IMG/VR virus record: IMGVR_UViG_3300001815_000053
Location: 1 to 42,773 of that record
Length of the DNA stretch: 42,773 nt
From: a virus
Strand: one strand, 5' to 3'
Positions 32,239 through 39,009 of this stretch are shown here, piece by piece; position 1 is the stretch's first letter, and every line of letters begins with the position of its first letter. A program made the translations under genes and the position numbers. The notes beneath the pieces are model-generated. The model made no database searches. It was not told where the DNA came from and was given only the letters and a program-made list of their open reading frames with translations.

Positions 32239-32905
32239 GGCCACCCCCCGCGACGTCTACCGACGCCTCGCCCATGAACTCATTGCGGTTCGGGTCCCAG
32301 ACGGCATGACTGATCCGCGCGATCATCGGCGCCGCCGGCCCGGTGTTCATGCCGGCCCGCAGGGCGTAGCGGGTCAGCGTGCCCGTGCCGGGCTTGTGCC
32401 CCGGCCGGCCCTCCTCGACGACGCGCAGATATCCGGCCCGGCACAGATGGCCCAGATAGCAGTGCGCCGCCCCACGACTGACCGGACGCGTGTCGGTGGA
32501 CGCCATGACCGCCATGTCGTCGGCCGTGACCCCATCGCGCCCGATCATCCGCAGGGTGCGCCACATAGCCTCCTGCCCCGTGGGCGGGCTCTCCGTGCCG
32601 TCGCGGCGCAGGCGCGGCGCTTCCGGCCCCGCGTCGCGGACCAGGCACCACAGGGCCGCCCTCGCGCGGCTGGTCCGGCCACCCTCGCGCTCCACGTGTC
32701 CCACGCGCTCCACGTATCCGGCGAGCTCCAGACGCCGGACATAGTCGCGCACGCTGTCGGGCGCCTGGATGTCGGTGTCGATCCAGATGTCGCGCACGGT
32801 CCACGGCGCGCCGCGCCGCTCCCGGATCGCCTCCCAGATGCCCTGATGCCCGCGCTTGACCTTCACGCGCAGCGCGCCCTCGATATGACAGGGGTGCCGG
32901 CTCAT
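32231..32905 (-). CDS. double winged-helix protein downstream of MuB
   Basis: From ATG 32905 (ATGA overlap with the B gene), 224 residues. Two winged-helix-like segments can be read: residues 15-75 (GIWEAIRERRGAPWTVRDIW, DYVRRLELAGYVERVG) and 110-180 (MWRTLRMIGRDGVTADDMAV, YLGHLCRAGYLRVVEEG). It may regulate early genes or assist transposition. Confidence 0.7.
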   Translation of the reverse strand: MSRHPCHIEGALRVKVKRGHQGIWEAIRERRGAPWTVRDIWIDTDIQAPDSVRDYVRRLELAGYVERVGHVEREGGRTSRARAALWCLVRDAGPEAPRLRRDGTESPPTGQEAMWRTLRMIGRDGVTADDMAVMASTDTRPVSRGAAHCYLGHLCRAGYLRVVEEGRPGHKPGTGTLTRYALRAGMNTGPAAPMIARISHAVWDPNRNEFMGEASVDVAGGGHG

Positions 32906-33675
32906 GGGCGGCCTCCCCGGGCGGGCACCCGCTCGCCGGCGCGCATGGACGGCACCTGACCGGTGTACAACTCGCGCTCGCCCCAGCTGGCGAGGCCCAC
33001 CGTGTCCCAGCCCTGGGCCAGCGCCTCGGTCGCCACCTGGTGCAGGTTGACCACCGCCCGCCGGATGCGCCCGGCCGACGCGGTGGTGACCCGCTCGATC
33101 AGGTCCGCCGCGATAACTAGGTCCGGGTAGTACAGGCGGGCGACCGTCGCGACGTCCTCGGCCGTCACCGGCTCCGCCGCCGCCCATTGCAGCACGCGGT
33201 TGTGGGTGCGCTCCGACCGCGCCGCGATCATCTGCGGCAACGCCTCCTCGCCCACCAGGATGATCGGCACCCCCGCCCGATCCGCGATTTCGCGCACGGT
33301 CTCGATGTACCCGCGCCGCACGACGTGGTCGGCCTCGTCGATGATGACCGGCCGGTCCTGCGCCTCGCAGGCCATGATGATCCGGTCCACCACGTCGGCC
33401 GCGCGGCCGCGTCCGTCCACGCCCACCTCGACGGCCAGCACGGACAGGAACCGCGCCCGCGTCCAGCTCTCGCCGCATTCCACGTACCGCGCGCGGGTGC
33501 GGTGGGCGGCGTGGGTGGCTGACCAGGTCTTGCCCAGGCCCGAGTGGCCGTAGAACACGCCCAGGCCCGGCAGGTGCCGGGGCCGCTGGACACACGCATC
33601 CACCAGCGCGCCGAACCGCAGTACATTGGTGAGCGGCGCTGTGGTGGCGTTGACGGTGGGCTGTTTGTCGGTCAT
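32902..33675 (-). CDS. B: transposition protein B, AAA+ ATPase
   Basis: Start ATG 33675 with GAGGGAA upstream; 257 residues. Walker A GHSGLGKT at 43-50 and Walker B RPVIIDEADH at 108-117 mark an AAA+ ATPase. The C-terminus is a small helical domain (LIERVTTASAGRIRRAVVNL). MuB binds target DNA, activates MuA and gives target immunity. The gene follows A, as in Mu. Confidence 0.95.
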   Translation of the reverse strand: MTDKQPTVNATTAPLTNVLRFGALVDACVQRPRHLPGLGVFYGHSGLGKTWSATHAAHRTRARYVECGESWTRARFLSVLAVEVGVDGRGRAADVVDRIIMACEAQDRPVIIDEADHVVRRGYIETVREIADRAGVPIILVGEEALPQMIAARSERTHNRVLQWAAAEPVTAEDVATVARLYYPDLVIAADLIERVTTASAGRIRRAVVNLHQVATEALAQGWDTVGLASWGERELYTGQVPSMRAGERVPARGGRP

Positions 33676-33736
33676 GCTTCCCTCGTGTGCTGTTGATGGC
33701 CCGTGTCGGGGATGCCGCCCCGCGCGGGCCGTTTGC

Positions 33737-35845
33737 TTAGGCGGACGCCTGTCCGCCACCCAGGCCGGACAGGAAGATGTCCGCGCCCCATTCCTCCAGC
33801 GCCGCTTCGTGGCTCCGGTATTCCGGCGTCTGCGAATACCCCCGCGCCCAGCGCAGGGCCTCGGCGTCCACCGGTCGGCCGGCGGCGTGTGCCTCCAGCG
33901 TCTGGTGGGCGCGCCACCAGCGCTCTTTCGGGGTCTCGTCTCGCTTGGGCGGCGCGGCCATCTCGGCCGCCAGCCGCTCTTTCGCGGCCAGCTCGTCGGC
34001 CGTCAGTTCGCGCGGCGCCGGCGCCGGCGGTTCGGCCAGCAGGATCGGCGCGGCGCTCTCGTCGCGCAGGGCCATCGCGTCCTGCGCCGTGGCGCGGCGC
34101 TCTCTGGCCTGCTGCACATCGTCATCGTTGAAATACGGGCGCGTGTTGCCGTTCTCGGCCGCCTCGCAGATCAGGCGCCCATCCAGATCGCGGATCCACA
34201 CCCGGCCCATGTCGCGCGGGTCGTACTCGACGCGCACTTCCTGGCCGTGCATGTCCAGGTCATCCAGGGTCTGCGAGAAGTATTTCCGCGCGCCGAGCTG
34301 CACCCACGCCCGGCGCACCGTGCGGATCTCATGCGGCCGGAACAGGTCCCGCGCCTCGGCCTCGCTCAGGCGCGGCGGCACCACGCCCAGATCGTCCGCC
34401 GACGGTAGCAGCGCGACCCACTGTTCGGCCGGCGTGCGATGCCGCATCTTGCCCGTCTCCGGGTCGCGGACGCGGGGCAGGCTGCTGTGTGGCCGGTTGT
34501 TGTAGCGCGCCCGGCAATCCTCGACCCATGCCAGGAAGGCGTCCCAGGTCTGAATGACGGGGGAGTGACCGTAGGTTTTGATGTCCTTCCGCGAGGCTTT
34601 AAACGCGATTTGCTTGGCCTCGCGGTCCATATCGTGCCCGACATAGGCCGCCGACTGCCGCGCCGGCGCGATCAGGCCGGTCTGGTGGAACCGCTCGATC
34701 ACGCCCCGGGCCTGCGAGTTGTACGGGATCGAGTTCCGGCTGGTGATACCCAGCCGGGCCATCAGGCCCGTCACCGGGTCGTTATGGGCGCGATTTCGAA
34801 ATCCACAGCCATTATCGACGTACCAAATGGCCGGGATCCCGGCGCCAACCACCGCTGTCCGCAGCGCCGCCGCCACCAGCCACTCGGCCTCGTCGGTCCA
34901 GGCCGACCAGCCCACCCAGGCCCGCGTCGCCACATCCAGCACGCTGATGATCTCCGGCCGCTTCGGCCGGCTCGGGTCGAGCGGGTGCGCCACCTCGCGA
35001 TCGTGACGGTGGCCGTCCGACGTGTACACGTCCCCGGGCAGCAGGTGGTCGAAGCTACGGATTGCCAGCGCCCTGAACCGCTTCAGGTCGCGCGGGCCGA
35101 CCCGGCCCTTGTTCTTGCCGACCGCCCCCAGGCTGGCGATGAACCGCCGCGCCTGGTCATAGGACGGCGCCGCCACCGGCGCGGTCTCCGGCCACCATTC
35201 CAGGCACGCCGCGATGGACGGCTTCTGGGGCCGGAGATACAACTTCATCAAGGGATAGGCCCACGCTGGCGCCTCTCGCGGCAACTCCTCGGCCGGCGCC
35301 AGGGCGGTGATATCGCCCGCCGCCCGCGCCGCCAGCCACCGCTGGACCGACCGCAGCGACAGCACGCGCGAGCCCGAGGAGCCGCGCCGGGCATTGGCCC
35401 GGGGCACCATGCGCATGAGATGCTCGGGCAGCTTCCCGGCCCGCGCCTGATCGACCAGCGCCTGCGCCGCCTGCCGCTCCGACAGGCCGTATTCCAGGCA
35501 CAGCCGATCCACCTCCTGGCACAGCGCCGCGCGGGCATCCATGCACGACCGCGTTCCGTCGCGCATGTCCGCCGGATCGCGCTGCCCGCGCTCGGCCGCC
35601 ACCACCGCCGGCGGCGGCGCCTCGGCCGCCAGCTCGCGCCGCGCCAGCGCCGCCCGCGTCGTCTCGGGCAGCGCCGAGACCGGGTACTCCCGCCCGCCGC
35701 CCCGCCCCTGACGGGGACGATAGGGCCATTCTTCCCGCCGGGCCTTGATCTGCACCGCCCGTTCCGTGCCGGGCATGTCGGGCAGGGCGAGCTCCGCCAG
35801 TTCGGCGGCCGTGTACCAGCGATCTGGGGTGGGCAAGGCCGGCAT
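33737..35845 (-). CDS. A: transposase A (MuA family)
   Basis: The real start is ATG 35845, overlapping the previous stop; 702 residues. The N-terminus (WYTAAELAELALPDMPGTER) resembles the Mu enhancer-binding winged helix. The DDE core has D277 (YTSDGHRHD), D344 (WYVDNGCGF) and E384 (GVIERFH); the D-D spacing of 67 equals that of Mu (269/336). Residues 470 onward form the Mu C-terminal beta barrel (VRVEYDPRDMGRVWIRDLDG) and a helical tail that would contact B. It catalyses replicative transposition. Confidence 0.97.
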   Translation of the reverse strand: MPALPTPDRWYTAAELAELALPDMPGTERAVQIKARREEWPYRPRQGRGGGREYPVSALPETTRAALARRELAAEAPPPAVVAAERGQRDPADMRDGTRSCMDARAALCQEVDRLCLEYGLSERQAAQALVDQARAGKLPEHLMRMVPRANARRGSSGSRVLSLRSVQRWLAARAAGDITALAPAEELPREAPAWAYPLMKLYLRPQKPSIAACLEWWPETAPVAAPSYDQARRFIASLGAVGKNKGRVGPRDLKRFRALAIRSFDHLLPGDVYTSDGHRHDREVAHPLDPSRPKRPEIISVLDVATRAWVGWSAWTDEAEWLVAAALRTAVVGAGIPAIWYVDNGCGFRNRAHNDPVTGLMARLGITSRNSIPYNSQARGVIERFHQTGLIAPARQSAAYVGHDMDREAKQIAFKASRKDIKTYGHSPVIQTWDAFLAWVEDCRARYNNRPHSSLPRVRDPETGKMRHRTPAEQWVALLPSADDLGVVPPRLSEAEARDLFRPHEIRTVRRAWVQLGARKYFSQTLDDLDMHGQEVRVEYDPRDMGRVWIRDLDGRLICEAAENGNTRPYFNDDDVQQARERRATAQDAMALRDESAAPILLAEPPAPAPRELTADELAAKERLAAEMAAPPKRDETPKERWWRAHQTLEAHAAGRPVDAEALRWARGYSQTPEYRSHEAALEEWGADIFLSGLGGGQASA

Positions 35846-36309
35846 CACCGGTGCCCTCCGCGCCAGGCGCGCCGCGCGATTTTCCGCTTGGCCTCCAGAT
35901 GCTCGATCTGCTCGGCCGTCATCGCCTCCTCGACCGCCCCCAGGTACCGGTCGGGGATCACCGCATAGCCCAGCCGCCGCAGCTCCTGCGCCACCACCCG
36001 CACGTCGCCGGTCACCTCCATCAGGGCGATGGCCCGCGCCAGACTGATCGCGTGATCGCCGCGCGACGGCGCGGCGTACCCGTCCAGGGTGTTCTTGGGC
36101 ATCCGGTGCCCCAGCACCGCCCCCATTGCCTCGGCGATCTCCTCGCGCGACCGCCCGTCGTCGCTCAGCGTCCGGCTCACCGCCTGGGCGATCCGCTGGT
36201 CCAGGTCCGGGCCGCGCGGCGCCGTGTCCCCGTCGTAGTGGACGGTCACGTCCGGCGCGGTCCAGTCGTCCAGCAGGTCGAGCGTGCGGGCGTCGGCGCG
36301 ATCTTTCAT
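35845..36309 (-). CDS. regulatory-looking protein upstream of transposase A
   Basis: 154 residues: DLDQRIAQAVSRTLSDDGRS, REEIAEAMGAVLGHRMPKNT (an HTH-like unit), SRGDHAISLARAIALMEVTG and VVAQELRRLGYAVIPDRY. This protein is common in front of MuA in alphaproteobacterial Mu-like phages, with no established name. DNA-binding is likely. Its start lies 13 bases beyond a terminator-like hairpin. Confidence 0.75.
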   Translation of the reverse strand: MKDRADARTLDLLDDWTAPDVTVHYDGDTAPRGPDLDQRIAQAVSRTLSDDGRSREEIAEAMGAVLGHRMPKNTLDGYAAPSRGDHAISLARAIALMEVTGDVRVVAQELRRLGYAVIPDRYLGAVEEAMTAEQIEHLEAKRKIARRAWRGGHR

Positions 36310-36321
36310 GACGTGGCGCCC

Positions 36322-36369
36322 CCAAAAAGACGGGCGGGCGCCCCGCGCGAAACGGAGTCGCCCGCCCGC
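36322..36369 (-). terminator. terminator-like hairpin in the early region
   Basis: On the minus strand GGGCGGGCG pairs with CGCCCGCCC (36361-36369 with 36332-36340) across a 20-base loop and is followed by GTCTTTTTGG. This is an intrinsic terminator pattern, placed between the Ner unit and the A/B unit. It would attenuate A/B transcription unless bypassed. Confidence 0.6.
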
Positions 36370-36385
36370 AGGCTCGGCATGAGCG

Positions 36386-36453
36386 CCCGGACGGCCGCAC
36401 CCCTGGCGCGCGTGGAGGCATACGCGCGCGTGATGGAGACAACCGTCCGGGCG
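36386..36453. promoter_or_regulatory. CGCCCGGACGG inverted repeat with promoter-like boxes
   Basis: CGCCCGGACGG (36386-36396) and its complement CCGTCCGGGCG (36443-36453) flank 46 bases. A weak sigma-70-like promoter (GAGACA 36436-36441, 17-base spacer, TACACT 36459-36464) overlaps the right arm and would drive the rightward gene at 36495. The arms share the core of the late palindromes at 17299 and 25613. Confidence 0.4.
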
Positions 36454-36494
36454 ATCCCTACACTCGGGGTTGCCACACCACCGAGGAGGGAACT

Positions 36495-36731
36495 GTGATC
36501 AAGATCGAAATGACCGGAATACGTCTGTTTGCGACCCGTGCTCGGGAACACGTTGCAGCGTTCGAAATCTTCGACGACGAAACCGGCGACCGCGTCGGCC
36601 GCCTGGACATCGCGGTCGATGCGGTGGAGGGAGGATTGGGCGCCACACACGTTCGAGCCTGGGATCGCCTGAAGGCCGCCAAATTGGTCGAAGGCATCAA
36701 TCATGACGACGAGCCTTCGGCGCCGACGTGA
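36495..36731 (+). CDS. rightward small acidic protein inside the early region
   Basis: GTG start with a strong GAGGAGGGA seven bases upstream; 78 residues. IKIEMTGIRLFATRAREHVA, then FEIFDDETGDRVGRLDIAVD looks like a compact, folded acidic protein. Codon third positions are strongly G/C as in true genes here, and no minus-strand frame of quality covers it. Its 3' end overlaps the leftward gene at 36697 by 35 bases. Orientation matches the repressor, so lysogenic expression is possible. No family is recognised. Confidence 0.62.
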   Translation: MIKIEMTGIRLFATRAREHVAAFEIFDDETGDRVGRLDIAVDAVEGGLGATHVRAWDRLKAAKLVEGINHDDEPSAPT

Positions 36732-36960
36732 CCTGGCGCAGGTCACCGATCTCGCGCGTGAGGTCTTCAACCGCCCAGGCTAGGCGTTCCGTGGCGCGTG
36801 TCAGGCGGTCCAGATCGGAGCCACGAGGGCGCCTCTTCCCGCCCAGGGCCAGCGCGCACCAACGCAGCCACCCCGTGTCAAACACGATGCCCGAGCCCCC
36901 TTCCGACACCGAGGGTTTCCCGCTGCGGCGCCGCTCGCCCCTGACACGATCCGTGCTCAT
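36697..36960 (-). CDS. small early protein downstream of Ner
   Basis: 87 residues from ATG 36960 (ATGA overlap with Ner). The end is a helix/coiled coil (SDLDRLTRATERLAWAVEDL, then TREIGDLRQ), the start basic (RVRGERRRSGKPS). The longer frame upstream is a shadow. Function unknown. Confidence 0.6.
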   Translation of the reverse strand: MSTDRVRGERRRSGKPSVSEGGSGIVFDTGWLRWCALALGGKRRPRGSDLDRLTRATERLAWAVEDLTREIGDLRQVTSAPKARRHD

Positions 36961-37304
36961 GCCGCGTGCTCCTTTTGCCGCTGACCACCGGGGGCGGTCT
37001 GTGTAGGGTGATGGGGTAGGCGCCGCTTCCGGGGGTGCCGGACCTGCGCCAGACGCCGGCCGGTCTCGGGGGACCAGCGCTCGGGCCACACGTCCCGGGG
37101 CGTCAGCCCCAGGGCCTCGGCCAACACCGGCTCGATGTTGGCGTTTGGTGCGTCGATACAGGCGGCAATCGTCTGCGGCGCCACGCCGACCTCCCGGGCC
37201 AGCGCGCGCAGGGTCCAGCCCCGCCCGCGCAACCGCTGGATGATCCACACCCGCCGCTCGGCGGGGTTTTTTGGGACCGCAATGGGTGTCGCTTCCTGTG
37301 TCAT
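36957..37304 (-). CDS. ner: Ner-like transcription regulator
   Basis: ATG 37304, 115 residues. The Ner/Nlp-type HTH reads RRVWIIQRLRGRGWTLRALA, REVGVAPQTIAACIDAPNAN, EPVLAEALGLTPRDVWPERW. In Mu, Ner represses the early promoter and the repressor gene to favour lytic growth. It is the first leftward gene, divergent from the repressor, as in Mu. The basic C-terminal tail is longer than usual. No ribosome site is obvious. Confidence 0.9.
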   Translation of the reverse strand: MTQEATPIAVPKNPAERRVWIIQRLRGRGWTLRALAREVGVAPQTIAACIDAPNANIEPVLAEALGLTPRDVWPERWSPETGRRLAQVRHPRKRRLPHHPTQTAPGGQRQKEHAA

Positions 37305-37324
37305 GGGAGGGAGCCGATTGCCAT

Positions 37325-37486
37325 TTTCGGGCACACGCAAGCGTGAATTTCCGTTTCGGACTTCCGTCGTTCCCGAAATCGGCATTACCGCTCGCAATAC
37401 GTTGAAAACGATGGAAAAAATGGAAGTCCGAAACGCGCACCGCTCCCTTGCACAAATTTCGGAGTTCGGGCCGTGAACTCCGAAAT
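37325..37486. promoter_or_regulatory. operator/enhancer region with six TTTCGG half-sites
   Basis: Half-sites TTTCGG lie at 37325(+), 37354(+), 37378(-), 37433(-), 37457(+) and 37485(-). CGTTTCGGACTTCC (37352-37365) is exactly inverted at 37422-37435. ATTTCGGAGTTC/GAACTCCGAAAT (37456-37486) is a perfect 12-base dyad over the repressor GTG. By Mu analogy these are repressor/Ner operators and may also be the transposase enhancer. Confidence 0.8.
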
Positions 37487-38249
37487 GGACACGGATGCCG
37501 GCTTTCGCGCGCGGCTCGGCGACCTGGTGGGCAAAACACCGCCGTTTCAGTGGGCGAAAGGCGCTGGCGTCCCCACCAGCACCTGGAACCGCGCGTGGAA
37601 CGAGGGTGGCATACCCAAGGCGCCGCACTTGGTGCGGATCGCCCAATACGCCGGCGTCACGGTCGACTGGTTGCTCACCGGCGAAGGCCCGATGCGCCGG
37701 GACCAGGTCGCGGCCGAGTCCCCGCCCGAACCGGAGCCCGAGCCGGCCCGCCAGACCGTCGCCGAGCGCGTGCGGATCCTGCGCGGCACCATGCTCCTGG
37801 AGCGGTTCGCCGCCGATGTCGGTCTGAAAGTCGTGGAAATTCAGGCCCTTGAGGCCGGAGCGAGCGAGGACCGCCGGCACCTGGAGGCGATCGCCACGGC
37901 CATCGGCGTCCGCCTCGACTGGCTGCTGACCGGCGCCGGCCCGGCCCACATCCGCGCCGCGCCCGAGTCGCCGTCCGCCCCGTCCGGCGCCACCACGGCG
38001 GGCGCCACTGACGCCGACCTTTTAGGCCTGTGTTTGGAGGGATTACAGCGCGTTTACAGGGAGTTAAACGCCCGGATCGACGACCGCTCGGCCGGCCGGC
38101 TGGCCGCCCGCCTACACGACGACGTCCTGGCCGCGTGCCAGGGCAACGCGGATGCCCAACGCGCCGCCCTCAACATGGGGTTAGCCCAACTGCGCCGCGA
38201 CGTATTGGCGTCGCCAACGACCGCCGAGCATGGTAAACACTCGGCTTGA
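37473..38249 (+). CDS. c: phage repressor with two HTH domains
   Basis: 258 residues; GTG start with GGAG nine bases before. Two CI-type HTH domains are visible: residues 11-75 (QWAKGAGVPTSTWNRAWNEG, then VDWLLTGEGP) and 96-158 (RFAADVGLKVVEIQALEAGA, then LDWLLTGAGP). The ending is repeated, so the domain was duplicated. A Pro/Glu linker (81-93) joins them. No S24 peptidase follows, so RecA-type self-cleavage is unlikely. The C-terminal 100 residues are helical. It is the lysogeny repressor by position, facing Ner. Confidence 0.88.
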   Translation: MNSEMDTDAGFRARLGDLVGKTPPFQWAKGAGVPTSTWNRAWNEGGIPKAPHLVRIAQYAGVTVDWLLTGEGPMRRDQVAAESPPEPEPEPARQTVAERVRILRGTMLLERFAADVGLKVVEIQALEAGASEDRRHLEAIATAIGVRLDWLLTGAGPAHIRAAPESPSAPSGATTAGATDADLLGLCLEGLQRVYRELNARIDDRSAGRLAARLHDDVLAACQGNADAQRAALNMGLAQLRRDVLASPTTAEHGKHSA

Positions 38250-38350
38250 GGTTGGTTCGCGCCTGACCCTACGTTGCCTAGCGCGATTTCGCGTGTGCAA
38301 TCAACGTTCCGCACGTATACCTTCGGTCTATCTGTCTTTCGGAGGCCCCC

Positions 38351-38782
38351 ATGCCCCGCCCGCTCTTCTCCGCCACCCTCCTCGCCGCCGCTCTCACCCT
38401 GGCCACCCCGGCGGTCGCCTACGACGATCCGGAGTCCGCGCGTGCCGAAAGCGCCCAACTCCTCGGCATGATGGCCCTTAACGGTAAGGGGTTCTTGATG
38501 CTAAGTGGCGACGAAGACGATATGATCGCCGGCGCCAAAACGGCCGTAAGGCAAAAGCTACGCGACCCGGACAGCGCGCAGTTTCGCAATATTCGAATTG
38601 TAGAACACACCGCTGGCAAGCTCGTGTGCGGCGAAGTTAACGCCCGCAACGTCTTCGGCGGTTACGTCGGTTTTCAACTGTTTGCGTCCAGCGGCCAGTC
38701 CGCCCGTATTTTATTTACCGACCTGGATCCCGCGATTGAGGCGGCCCTTAACGCTCCGCTTATGGAGGCCTGCGGCGATTGA
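38351..38782 (+). CDS. secreted small protein, probable lysogenic-conversion gene
   Basis: 143 residues with GGAGG seven bases before ATG. A Sec signal peptide (residues 1-23, FSATLLAAALTLATPAVA) precedes YDDPESARAE. The mature core (AVRQKLRDPDSAQFRNIRIV, VCGEVNARNVFGGYVGFQLF) belongs to a small family of periplasmic/phage proteins of unknown role that I have seen in many phages. The body is poorer in GC than its neighbours, a sign of separate origin. It follows the repressor in the same direction, so it may be made in the lysogen. Confidence 0.78.
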   Translation: MPRPLFSATLLAAALTLATPAVAYDDPESARAESAQLLGMMALNGKGFLMLSGDEDDMIAGAKTAVRQKLRDPDSAQFRNIRIVEHTAGKLVCGEVNARNVFGGYVGFQLFASSGQSARILFTDLDPAIEAALNAPLMEACGD

Positions 38783-38788
38783 CCGCGC

Positions 38789-38836
38789 TTGATCGGCGAT
38801 CGGTCGTGTGCCAATTCCCTGCCGATCGCCGATCAA
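38789..38836. repeat. 15-bp inverted repeat after the secreted-protein gene
   Basis: TTGATCGGCGATCGG (38789-38803) and its complement (38822-38836) flank 18 bases, seven bases after the stop. It could end transcription of the repressor strand, though no T-run directly follows, or be part of the phage end. Confidence 0.6.
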
Positions 38837-38936
38837 ATCCGATCAGAGTGTGCCAAATCCATTTTTGCCCGTCGGCCCAAATTTTTTAGGTATCCCAATA
38901 TGTTCCGGTAAATCTTTCAATATCCCGCCTGTGCCA
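38807..38936 (+). repeat. three TGTGCCA repeats, candidate transposase-binding phage end
   Basis: TGTGCCA occurs at 38807, 38849 and 38930, in the same direction; the first two extend to TGTGCCAAxTCC. Mu left ends carry three spaced transposase sites beyond the repressor side. The stretch 38860-38930 is AT-rich. The exact prophage border is not visible. Confidence 0.4.
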
Positions 38937-39009
38937 TACCGATCACCCCCCCACAGGGACGGACGGGGTGTAAGCGGCCGCTCTGGGCCGCGGGGATTGG
39001 GGCTTGGGG

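Noticed and set aside
36957-37949. 330-residue leftward frame extending Ner across the repressor
   Set aside because: The upstream part is antisense to the repressor and the operator region; only the part from 37304 has Ner-like sequence.
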